Shown here: positions 1 to 7,172 of the stretch, one piece after another | Layout: the number at the start of each line of letters is the position of its first letter | Numbering within the stretch: the stretch's first letter is position 1 | Origin: Lentiprolixibacter aurantiacus | Lineage (GTDB): Bacteria; Bacteroidota; Bacteroidia; Flavobacteriales; Flavobacteriaceae | Length of the DNA stretch: 64,000 bases | Assembly: GCF_026241225.1 (NCBI RefSeq) | Contig: NZ_JAPFQP010000001.1 | Location: 1,178,001-1,242,000 of the forward strand | Reading direction: 5' to 3' | Program-made: the position numbers and the translations under genes | Notes under the pieces: generated by a model | The model's input: only the letters and a program-made list of their open reading frames with translations | Databases searched by the model: none | What the model was told of the DNA's origin: nothing

Positions 1-459
1 AAAACTGGCCATCGCGTAAACTTCTGTTTCCACGGCATTGAACCAGAAGCTGTCCGAATAGGTAAATGCCAGGCTTCCCACCAAACCGCTGCCCAGAACA
101 GCTATTGCATGACTGTTGGTAAATGAAACATTTGAAGGTATCATTTTGCGGACCAGGTTGGTTATGGTCCAGAACATAAATAATATGGTAAAGGCGCTGG
201 AGGCCCCTGATACGTAATTCACCATGCGCGCAACCTGATCTGCCTCAAGTGCAAACATGGCGAAAAAGGCACCGATCATTTGCAGCAATGGGGCACCAGG
301 AGGGTGACCTACCTGCAATTTGGCTGAGGTGGTGATGTATTCACCGGCGTCCCAGAAGCTACCGGTAGGCTCTACGGTTAATCCGTAGGTTATCAGGGCT
401 ATAAAAAAAGTAACCCAGCCTAAGCGGGTTTCCCATTTCTCAAAATTCTTTGCAAACAT
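1..459 (-). CDS. DUF2723 family membrane protein (N-terminal part)
   Basis: This gene runs off the left edge of the window; only its first 153 codons are visible, starting at the ATG complementary to 457-459. I read it directly from the sequence. The protein begins MFAKNFEKWETRLGW and then has hydrophobic segments separated by a loop with FWDAGEYI (about residue 40) and GHPPGAPL (about residue 58). This is the usual N-terminus of the DUF2723 family, distantly related to protein O-mannosyltransferases, with the acidic D/E residues in the first extracytoplasmic loop. Members are polytopic inner-membrane proteins of roughly 1000 residues, predicted to transfer sugars from lipid carriers. A weak -7 element (TAAATTCG) lies at 485-492 on this strand. 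The family call is firm; the substrate is unknown. Confidence 0.85.
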   Translation of the reverse strand, partial: MFAKNFEKWETRLGWVTFFIALITYGLTVEPTGSFWDAGEYITTSAKLQVGHPPGAPLLQMIGAFFAMFALEADQVARMVNYVSGASSAFTILFMFWTITNLVRKMIPSNVSFTNSHAIAVLGSGLVGSLAFTYSDSFWFNAVETEVYAMASF

Positions 460-573
460 CTATGTTCCAATTTACAGGTCGAAGCGAATTTACTAATTAT
501 AAAATTTAACCCCGGTTATTTTTCTAAAACCTTTAACAGCAATGGCGGTAGTGTTACCCGTTTTATCTCTCCA

Positions 574-609
574 TTTTGTTTGTGCAAACAAAAGAATGTT
601 TTAAATTTG
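574..609 (+). promoter_or_regulatory. tRNA-Gln promoter with palindromic -33 region
   Basis: A Bacteroidota -7 element, TAAATTTG, lies at 602-609, 19 nt after a TTTG at 579-582. The -33 region sits inside a near-perfect palindrome at 574-593 (9-bp arms, 2-nt centre). The tRNA starts 18 nt downstream of the -7 element. Confidence 0.7.
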
Positions 610-627
610 TCCGCTCTAATGAGAGAT

Positions 628-699
628 TGGCCTATGGTGTAATTGGCAACACTACTGATTTTGGTTCAGTCATTCTAGGTTCGAGTCCTAGTAGGCCAA
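628..699 (+). tRNA. tRNA-Gln (anticodon TTG)
   Basis: The 72-nt cloverleaf folds completely. Acceptor arms 628-634 and 692-698 pair over 7 bp, D stem 637-640/649-652, anticodon stem 654-658/666-670, and T stem 675-679/687-691 with loop TTCGAGT. The anticodon at 661-663 is TTG, reading the glutamine codon CAA. CCA is not encoded. It has its own promoter upstream and a terminator directly downstream, so it is a single-gene unit. Confidence 0.97.
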
Positions 700-700
700 C

Positions 701-730
701 AAAAACCCCGCAAATTTTGCGGGGTTTTTG
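701..730 (+). terminator. Intrinsic terminator of the tRNA
   Basis: A G+C-rich inverted repeat, AAAACCCCGCAAA pairing with TTTTGCGGGGTTTT, has T residues on its 3' side and begins immediately after the tRNA. From here to 883 I see no gene. Confidence 0.9.
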
Positions 731-883
731 TTTTATACCCTGCCCTCCTTTTCATATTCTTTATTTTTCCATTTTCATTCCTTTTTTACACCGGATGATG
801 AACAGTGAAAAATATGGGTCACTTAAGTTCAATTCTTAAAATTTTCCTAAATTCAACCAAACACAAATTAAACCTTAACTATT

Positions 884-2140
884 ATGAAGCAGACTTTTTT
901 AAGGCGTATGGTTCTGATTGCCGGTGCAGGTATGTTTTTATTTTCCTGTTCGGACGAATCTGTCATTCAAGACGACAACCTTGATTTACAAAATGTATTT
1001 GAGCAAGACATAGAGGCCACTGTAGTACAACAGGGCAGTTATGTTATAGAAGGATCCTACATTGTTGTTTTTGACCAGAAGGTCACCGGAGATGTAGGTG
1101 CGAGATACGGTGCGGATTACAATGCAGCCAAAGCAGCGGTAAAAGAAATGGCAACAAAGATTTTTGATGGTTTGCAGATGAGGGGTGAAATTATCGAGCA
1201 TGTTTACAGTAAAACGTTAACCGGGGTTTCGGTTAGACTTTCTGAGGAACAGGCAGCAGAGCTGATGGCCGATGAAAGGGTGGCCTATATTGAAAAAGAC
1301 CAGATGTTTACCCTCGCACCCCCGCCTGGAAGAGGACCGGGAGGTGGAGGCGATGGCGGTGGTTCTGCAGCCCAGGAAAAGCCCTGGGGTATAACACGGG
1401 TCAACGGTGGAGCAACATATACCGGTAATAATGTTGCCTGGATTATAGATTCCGGAATTGATTCTGGCCATGAAGACCTCAACGTTGATGTAAGTCGGGG
1501 ATTCAATGCCTTCAGCAAGGGCAAAGATTCCGATCTTTCAGCTGATGGTAATGGACACGGCACACACGTTGCAGGAACTGTTGCTGCCATTGATAATGAA
1601 GTTGGCGTGGTTGGCGTTGCGGCGGGAGCTACAGTTATTCCTGTAAAAGTACTGGACAGCCGCGGAAGTGGTTCTTATTCCGGTGTAATAGCGGGGATTG
1701 ATCATGTGGCTGCCAATGGTAGTAATGGGGATGTGGCCAATATGAGTTTAGGTGGAGGCTATTCGCAAGCTGTTAACGATGCTGTAGAAAGCGCTGCCTC
1801 TACCGGGGTTAAATTTGCCCTGGCTGCAGGTAATGAAAGTACAGATGCAAATACCCGGTCTCCGGCATCTGCCAATGGATCAAATATCTACACTATTTCG
1901 GCAATGTCTCAGGGAGACAACTGGGCATCTTTCTCAAACTACGGCAATCCCCCGGTAGACTACTGTGAACCCGGTGTATCCATTAAGTCAACCTGGAAAG
2001 GTGGTGGGTACAACAGTATAAGCGGTACTTCAATGGCTGCTCCCCATGCTGCAGGCCTACTGCTTTTAGGGAATATTGGAAACGGCGGAACAGTAAATGG
2101 TGATCCGGATGGCAATGCGGATACCATAGGTGTAAACTAA
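884..2140 (+). CDS. Lipoprotein subtilisin-like serine protease (S8)
   Basis: A 418-residue secreted serine endopeptidase. A signal peptide ends in a lipobox (LFSC, Cys22), so the mature enzyme is probably lipid-anchored. Residues about 52-143 look like an I9 propeptide/inhibitor domain, followed by a Pro/Gly-rich linker (about 145-164) and the S8 catalytic domain. The triad is visible: Asp189 (IIDSG), His225 (GHGTHVAG) and Ser383 (GTSMAAPH), with oxyanion Asn317 (AAGN). The protein stops shortly after the catalytic domain: there is no type IX sorting domain or other C-terminal module. It is isolated, between the tRNA terminator and its own terminator. No clear promoter is visible. A role in surface protein processing or nutrition is inference. 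Confidence 0.93.
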   Translation: MKQTFLRRMVLIAGAGMFLFSCSDESVIQDDNLDLQNVFEQDIEATVVQQGSYVIEGSYIVVFDQKVTGDVGARYGADYNAAKAAVKEMATKIFDGLQMRGEIIEHVYSKTLTGVSVRLSEEQAAELMADERVAYIEKDQMFTLAPPPGRGPGGGGDGGGSAAQEKPWGITRVNGGATYTGNNVAWIIDSGIDSGHEDLNVDVSRGFNAFSKGKDSDLSADGNGHGTHVAGTVAAIDNEVGVVGVAAGATVIPVKVLDSRGSGSYSGVIAGIDHVAANGSNGDVANMSLGGGYSQAVNDAVESAASTGVKFALAAGNESTDANTRSPASANGSNIYTISAMSQGDNWASFSNYGNPPVDYCEPGVSIKSTWKGGGYNSISGTSMAAPHAAGLLLLGNIGNGGTVNGDPDGNADTIGVN

Positions 2141-2160
2141 CATAATAGAGAAAGGTTATT

Positions 2161-2187
2161 AAGGCTTCTGAAAAGGAGCCTTTTTCT
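2161..2187 (+). terminator. Terminator after the S8 protease
   Basis: The inverted repeat AAGGCT (2161-2166) and AGCCTT (2177-2182) is followed by a T-rich tract 20 nt after the protease stop codon. Confidence 0.75.
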
Positions 2188-2346
2188 TTGTAATAGCCCG
2201 GGAACAACCCCAGTAACTTATTAATGGAAAATGTAGCAAAAAAGCAGTATCTTTCTGCCCCTTAATTAAAGAACTCATGGAGTATCCTCTGAGTTATGAT
2301 AAAGGATTAAGCTGAAGCAACATTAATCCCATTTAGTCCATTTACA

Positions 2347-3228
2347 ATGAATTACGATACCAGAATTTCAAGAAAGGCCACTTTTTATGGCGTGTTTTTA
2401 GCATTTTTAATATCTGTAGCTGTCAATGCACAGGAAAGATTTGGTGGACTGGCACTTTATACAGTAAGGGCGGAAATGAGTAAGGATCCGATCGAAACGC
2501 TGGAGAAGGTAGCCGATGCTGGTTATGCCTACGTTGAGGCGGCCAATTATTCGGATGGTAAGTTTTATGGTATGTCGCCCAGTGAATTTAAGGCGCAGTT
2601 AAAAAAACTTAAGCTGAAACCACTCAGTGCGCATCAGGGAAGTGTAACCCTGGAAAATGCCGATACCATGATAGCAGATACAAAAGCAGCAGGCTTCCAG
2701 TATTTCGTTGTCCCTATACCCCCAATGGGAATGTTTAAATATGACCGCGAAGCGGGAAAGATGGGCATGGAAGGAAGCGTGGAAAACTTAGCGGAAATCC
2801 TGCAGATCCTGGGTAAAAAATGCAAAGAAGCTGGAATTAAACTTTTATATCATAATCACGACTTTGAGTTTATGGCCGATGAAAATGGGGTTGTTCCCAT
2901 TGATCATTTATTAGAGAATCTGGACCCTGAAATTGTTAACTTCCAGATGGATTTGTATTGGGTGACTAAAGCGGGTGCAGATCCATTCGCTTATTTTGAA
3001 AAGTACCCTGGTCGTTTCAAGATCTGGCATGTGAAGGATATGGACGAACAGGGCAGATTTGCCCCCGTAGGCACAGGGACAATAGATTTCGAAAAAATCC
3101 TCAAGATGAAATCAAAGTCGGGCATGAAATACTACATGGTAGAACAGGACAGGACGTTTGATGGTATGAAACCACTGGAAGTCATCAAAATCAGTCATGA
3201 AGGAATCCGTGAATACGGGTTTAACTAG
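2347..3228 (+). CDS. Secreted sugar phosphate isomerase/epimerase-like protein
   Basis: 293 residues: a Sec signal peptide (hydrophobic core about 12-26, likely cut after VNAQ/A) and a xylose-isomerase-like TIM barrel. Metal and substrate motifs typical of this superfamily are present: YHNHDFEF (168-175), QMDLYW (200-205), WHVKD (227-231) and VEQD (265-268). These suggest a divalent-metal active site acting on a sugar or cyclitol. Such exported TIM barrels are common in Bacteroidota, often beside oxidoreductases for sugar catabolism, but none is adjacent here, so the substrate is open. A weak -7-like TATCTTTC lies at 2248-2255. The 2188-2346 spacer holds no other gene. Confidence 0.85.
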   Translation: MNYDTRISRKATFYGVFLAFLISVAVNAQERFGGLALYTVRAEMSKDPIETLEKVADAGYAYVEAANYSDGKFYGMSPSEFKAQLKKLKLKPLSAHQGSVTLENADTMIADTKAAGFQYFVVPIPPMGMFKYDREAGKMGMEGSVENLAEILQILGKKCKEAGIKLLYHNHDFEFMADENGVVPIDHLLENLDPEIVNFQMDLYWVTKAGADPFAYFEKYPGRFKIWHVKDMDEQGRFAPVGTGTIDFEKILKMKSKSGMKYYMVEQDRTFDGMKPLEVIKISHEGIREYGFN

Positions 3229-3267
3229 AAGGAATGCTGCACTAATTACATGTTACAGGTTTACGGA

Positions 3268-3975
3268 TCAACTCAATAGTTGCTCTAGCAAATAGCCAAC
3301 GAAGTAGGCTACTACCGCGGCGATGGTTCCCAGACTTACCGTTTCTGATATGCCTTTCAGGATACGGGTCTGATTAACAACGGCTTTTAGCCAGCCTATG
3401 ATAAAAAAGCCCATAGCCGTGAGTGTTGAGGAGATAACAAATAGGTTTTTGTCTATGGGGTTCAGGTAATCCAGCACAAAAACGGCAAGGGGAATAAGCC
3501 CGATCAGTAAAAACGAAATATAAGTTATCCCACCAATCCACAATGGGGACTTCATGGGTCTGTTCATCTGAAGTCCCTCCTTCATTTTCACATCTATCCA
3601 ACGCTCTTTGTCCCGCGTAATTAAATCCACCACCTTATTGAGCAGCTCACCTTCAAATCCCTTCAGGGAATAGATCCTCCGAATTTCTTCTTTTTCCACT
3701 TCGTGCACCGTTTCCATGTTCCTGGCAGCCTGAGCCCTGTGCTTATCAAAGTTGTCCTTTTGTGTTTTGGCAGAAAGGTATGCTCCTACAGACATGGCAA
3801 AACCATCTGCCAGTAGGTTTGCAAAACCCAGGATAATAATGACAGAGCTATCCAGGCCTGCCCCCACAGAACCGGCGACCACGGCAAATGTAGTTACGCT
3901 GCCATCCATGCCGCCGTAAACGAACTCCCCAAGGTAGGGTTCCAGTTTGTGTATCCGGCTTCCTTTCATCTCCAT
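3268..3975 (-). CDS. VIT1/CCC1 family Fe2+/Mn2+ transporter
   Basis: 235-residue integral membrane protein. The N-terminus carries the family signature [16 protein letters not shown] (about residues 20-35), followed by a helix with [13 protein letters not shown]. The central part is a charged metal-binding-type segment rich in E and K (about 75-140), then three hydrophobic helices to the C-terminus. Members export Fe2+ or Mn2+ from the cytosol, usually in exchange for protons. The start codon overlaps the stop of the upstream antiporter by one base (TAATG), so the two are translationally coupled. The link suggests shared use of proton gradients in metal or ion homeostasis (inference). Confidence 0.9.
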   Translation of the reverse strand: MEMKGSRIHKLEPYLGEFVYGGMDGSVTTFAVVAGSVGAGLDSSVIIILGFANLLADGFAMSVGAYLSAKTQKDNFDKHRAQAARNMETVHEVEKEEIRRIYSLKGFEGELLNKVVDLITRDKERWIDVKMKEGLQMNRPMKSPLWIGGITYISFLLIGLIPLAVFVLDYLNPIDKNLFVISSTLTAMGFFIIGWLKAVVNQTRILKGISETVSLGTIAAVVAYFVGYLLEQLLS

Positions 3976-5219
3976 TATTCTTCTTCTTCAACTACCTGGT
4001 TGGTTATTTCAAGATCGATGACCTCTCCTGTTGCTGGTTTTTTGCGACTCCGGATCATTGCCCAGGTCATAATTACACTGGTGCCAATAATTATAAAAAG
4101 CAATATACCCTGATCGAAGGCCGCTACCTTGGCTTCTTCTGGTATGGCATAAAACAGTAAAACTGTAATAAGCCCTCTGGGTGCGATAAAAAGCTGGGGA
4201 AATATATCCTTGCCGTAAAATGTGCGTAGCAGAACAAATCTGATCCCGTAAATGGAGGTCAGGATCAGAATACTGATCAGCAATACCCGTATACTTAACA
4301 AAGAAGAAAGGATAATGGTAATTCCAAATACTACGAAGAAAAAGGTGCGTACCACAAAAGCGCTTTCCAGGGTAATTATATGTAGTTCCTTATAGATCTG
4401 TTTGGCGCGGTCTTCCTTTAAGTATTTCTTGAGAGGTCCGGCAAAGAAAAGTTTCATATTGGCAATAACCAGTCCAAATATAAGGATGATGATCAGGGAA
4501 GAAAGGTGGAACTTTTTACCTATTGCATAGAGCAACAGCAATACGGCAATTAGGAGGAATTGTTTTGCCTGGGATTTAATTCCCTGGAATATGAGAATGA
4601 TAACGTAACTGGCAATGATGGCTATTACAATGGTCAGTAAAATGCTGCCGGCAAACCCGGCCACCCCGGTACCTTCTTCCGGATTGAGTTGCCCGATTAG
4701 GAAATAGAAAAGAATGATCCCGGCAATATCCGAAAAGGTACTCTCATAAATATGGAATTCCCTTTTTTCCTCCCTCAACCTCGTCACACTGGGAATAATG
4801 ATAGCACTCGACAATATGGAAAGAGGCGTGGCATACACCCATGCCTGAGGTATGCTCATCTCCGGGATGAGGGAATGCAGGATTAGCGCGGCAATCCAGG
4901 CCGAAAGACCAAGCCCCATGAGGGCAATCGCCATGGATTTCAGTAAAACCCAGATTTTGTCTTTTCGCAACTCCAGTTCAAGGGAGGCCTCCAGTACAAT
5001 CATGATAAGTCCTACTATACCGAGGACTTCAAGTGCGGGAAACAAATCAGGGAGCTGGTCTACAAAAGCTTTTGCCACATACTGCAGTACAATGCCCAGC
5101 ACAATAAGCATCAATACAGAAGGGATATTGGTTTTGCGGGATAGCCCGTTGAACCAGAACGATAGGATCAGGATGACCGAGGCTTCAATGATCAGGTTGT
5201 ATGAAGAAAAAATATCCAT
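3975..5219 (-). CDS. Cation:proton antiporter (CPA family)
   Basis: 414-residue protein with about 12 hydrophobic helices and the fold signature of Na+/H+ exchangers. An acidic residue cluster lies in helix 3-4 ([16 protein letters not shown], about residues 78-93), and a region around [11 protein letters not shown] (about 160) contains the conserved ion-binding Asp of this family. The cytosolic tail is short and hydrophilic, with no TrkA-N or TrkA-C domain. It exchanges Na+ or K+ for H+ across the inner membrane. It is the first gene of a two-gene unit with the VIT1-type transporter. A perfect inverted repeat at 5254-5270 lies 35 nt upstream of the start and may be an operator. Ion specificity cannot be read from the sequence. 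Confidence 0.88.
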   Translation of the reverse strand: MDIFSSYNLIIEASVILILSFWFNGLSRKTNIPSVLMLIVLGIVLQYVAKAFVDQLPDLFPALEVLGIVGLIMIVLEASLELELRKDKIWVLLKSMAIALMGLGLSAWIAALILHSLIPEMSIPQAWVYATPLSILSSAIIIPSVTRLREEKREFHIYESTFSDIAGIILFYFLIGQLNPEEGTGVAGFAGSILLTIVIAIIASYVIILIFQGIKSQAKQFLLIAVLLLLYAIGKKFHLSSLIIILIFGLVIANMKLFFAGPLKKYLKEDRAKQIYKELHIITLESAFVVRTFFFVVFGITIILSSLLSIRVLLISILILTSIYGIRFVLLRTFYGKDIFPQLFIAPRGLITVLLFYAIPEEAKVAAFDQGILLFIIIGTSVIMTWAMIRSRKKPATGEVIDLEITNQVVEEEE

Positions 5220-5253
5220 GTTCCTGGTTTAAGCAGGTGAACAGCCTGTGTGC

Positions 5254-5270
5254 AGTACAATAAATGTACT
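5254..5270. promoter_or_regulatory. Inverted repeat upstream of the antiporter operon
   Basis: AGTACA and TGTACT form a perfect 6-bp inverted repeat around a 5-nt spacer, located between the antiporter start (5219) and the divergent rimP promoter. It has the shape of a dimeric repressor site. No regulator can be named. Confidence 0.35.
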
Positions 5271-5351
5271 ATTAAATTGGCGAACACAATTTAAAAAAGT
5301 TAGGTATTGATTTAGCGGTGGTTATGAATCGGTTTTTCATAAAAAATATTG

Positions 5352-5360
5352 TATATTTGC
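5352..5360 (+). promoter_or_regulatory. Promoter of rimP-nusA-infB
   Basis: TATATTTGC matches the Bacteroidota -7 element TAnnTTTG exactly. It is 63 nt upstream of the rimP start, leaving a leader of about 55-60 nt that contains the hairpin at 5389-5409. Confidence 0.75.
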
Positions 5361-5388
5361 GCCACTGAAAGGATAGTAATGTATTCAT

Positions 5389-5412
5389 GAGGGGACAATA
5401 AGTCCCCTCTTT
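5389..5412 (+). promoter_or_regulatory. rimP leader hairpin (attenuator-like)
   Basis: GAGGGGAC (5389-5396) pairs perfectly with GTCCCCTC (5402-5409) around a 5-nt loop and is followed by TTTTA. It sits between the promoter and the rimP ATG, which is only 13 nt further on. It has the shape of an intrinsic terminator inside a 5' leader, so it could act as an attenuator for an operon that encodes NusA. It could also be an mRNA-stabilising or protein-binding stem. Confidence 0.6.
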
Positions 5413-5422
5413 TATTACAGAA

Positions 5423-5887
5423 ATGATATTGAAGGAGAAAGTAGCCCGTTTGTTAGAACAGGAGCTCAGCAACAGCCCCTCACTTTTTCTGATCGATCTT
5501 AAGGTAACACCTGACAATTCCATAAAGATTGTGATCGATGGAGACGAAGGTGTGACTTTGAAGGATTGTGTTGCTGTTAGCCGGGCAATTGAACGGGAAC
5601 TGGACAGGGAAGAAACTGATTTTTCTCTGGAGGTTACTTCAGCCGGTGCTACAGCCCCGATAGTCAACCCCAGGCAGTACCGGAAAAACATTGGGAGGAA
5701 GCTGTCCGTTAGGACGGCGGAGAGCAAGTTTGAAGGAAATTTGTCTGAGGCGGATGACAAACGGATTGTGCTGGAATGGAAGAGCAGGGAACCCAAGCCG
5801 GTAGGCAAGGGAAAGGTAACCGTTTTGAAATCACAGGAGATCCGGATAACGGAAATTAAAGAAGCAAAAGTAAAATTGAATTTTTAA
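5423..5887 (+). CDS. rimP: Ribosome maturation factor RimP
   Basis: 154-residue RimP homologue, needed for maturation of the 30S subunit. The N-terminal half has the family pattern with SNSPSLFLIDLKVTPDN and the acidic stretch IDGDEGVTLKDCVAVSRAIE (about residues 37-56). The C-terminal half is a small Sm-like beta barrel ending in a basic tail. Length and position upstream of nusA and infB match the conserved bacterial operon. The ATG at 5423 follows the leader hairpin. The call is firm. Confidence 0.95.
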   Translation: MILKEKVARLLEQELSNSPSLFLIDLKVTPDNSIKIVIDGDEGVTLKDCVAVSRAIERELDREETDFSLEVTSAGATAPIVNPRQYRKNIGRKLSVRTAESKFEGNLSEADDKRIVLEWKSREPKPVGKGKVTVLKSQEIRITEIKEAKVKLNF

Positions 5888-5897
5888 TAAGTAGGAC

Positions 5898-7130
5898 ATG
5901 GAGAATATTGCATTGATTGAATCTTTCTCGGAATTTAAAGACGATAAGTTCATCGACAGGGTGACACTTATGGCTATTTTGGAAGATGTATTCAGGAATG
6001 CTTTGAAAAAGAAGTTCGGATCCGATGATAACTTTGATATCATCATTAACCCTGATAAAGGGGACTTGGAAATTTGGAGGAACCGTGTGGTTGTTGAAGA
6101 TGGAGAAGTGGAAGATCCCAATGAAGAAATTGCTCTGAGTGAAGCCCGCAAGATAGAGCCTGATTTTGAAGTCGGGGAAGATGTGTCTGAAGAGGTTAAG
6201 CTGGTAGATCTGGGCCGCAGGGCTATCCTCGCGCTTAGGCAAAACCTGATTTCAAAGATTCATGAACATGACAATACCACTATCTATAAGCAGTTTAAAG
6301 ATCTCGAAGGGGAGATATACACTGCCGAGGTACACCATATTCGGCACAAGGCGATAATCCTCCTTGACGACGAAGGCAACGAGATTATTTTGCCGAAGGA
6401 AAAACAAATTCCTTCAGATTTCTTCAGAAAGGGAGATAATGTGCGCGGGATCATTGAAGCGGTAGAGCTTAAAGGGAATAAACCTTTGATCATTATGTCC
6501 AGAACCTCACCTATATTCCTGGAGCAATTGTTCTTCCAGGAAATCCCAGAGGTGTTCGACGGGTTGATCACTATCAAAAAGGCAGTGCGCATACCTGGCG
6601 AAAAGGCCAAGGTGGCCGTGGATTCCTATGATGATCGCATAGATCCGGTTGGTGCCTGTGTAGGGATGAAGGGATCACGGATTCACGGTATTGTTCGTGA
6701 ATTGGGCAATGAAAATATTGATGTTATCAACTGGACCAACAATCCGCAGCTCATGGTTACCCGTGCACTTAGTCCGGCACGTGTTTCTTCGGTTAAACTG
6801 AATGATGAGAACATGACCGCGCAGGTTTACCTGAAGCCAGAGGAGGTTTCCAAGGCTATTGGTCGTGGAGGACATAACATCCGGCTCGCAGGTCAACTTA
6901 CTGGTTATGAGATCGATGTATTCAGGGAAGGGGTTGAAGAAGATGTGGAATTGACAGAATTTTCAGATGAGATTGAAGCATGGGTTATTGAAGAGTTCAA
7001 GAAAATCGGGCTGGATACAGCGCGAAGTGTTCTTGAGCAGGATGTGGATGACCTGGTAAAACGCACTGATCTGGAAGAGGAAACCGTCCTGGATGTAGTA
7101 CGCATCCTCAAGGAGGAGTTTGAAGATTAA
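5898..7130 (+). CDS. nusA: Transcription termination/antitermination factor NusA
   Basis: 410-residue NusA that binds RNA polymerase and modulates pausing, termination and antitermination. Domain order: N-terminal RNAP-binding domain (about 1-125), S1 RNA-binding domain (about 130-200), then two KH domains with the GxxG-type motif GRGGHN starting at Gly322. A short acidic C-terminal segment lacks the full duplicated acidic repeats of enterobacterial NusA, as is usual in Bacteroidota. It starts 10 nt after rimP, in the same operon. NusA could act on the leader hairpin of its own operon (inference). Confidence 0.96.
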   Translation: MENIALIESFSEFKDDKFIDRVTLMAILEDVFRNALKKKFGSDDNFDIIINPDKGDLEIWRNRVVVEDGEVEDPNEEIALSEARKIEPDFEVGEDVSEEVKLVDLGRRAILALRQNLISKIHEHDNTTIYKQFKDLEGEIYTAEVHHIRHKAIILLDDEGNEIILPKEKQIPSDFFRKGDNVRGIIEAVELKGNKPLIIMSRTSPIFLEQLFFQEIPEVFDGLITIKKAVRIPGEKAKVAVDSYDDRIDPVGACVGMKGSRIHGIVRELGNENIDVINWTNNPQLMVTRALSPARVSSVKLNDENMTAQVYLKPEEVSKAIGRGGHNIRLAGQLTGYEIDVFREGVEEDVELTEFSDEIEAWVIEEFKKIGLDTARSVLEQDVDDLVKRTDLEEETVLDVVRILKEEFED

Positions 7131-7172
7131 ACTATATATTAGCACAGAATTTTAGAGAGGTAAAGCATATTT

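Noticed and set aside
576-839. An 87-codon reading frame across the tRNA-Gln and its terminator
   Set aside because: It is only the translation of the promoter, tRNA and terminator; it has no family signature and the tRNA fold explains the sequence.
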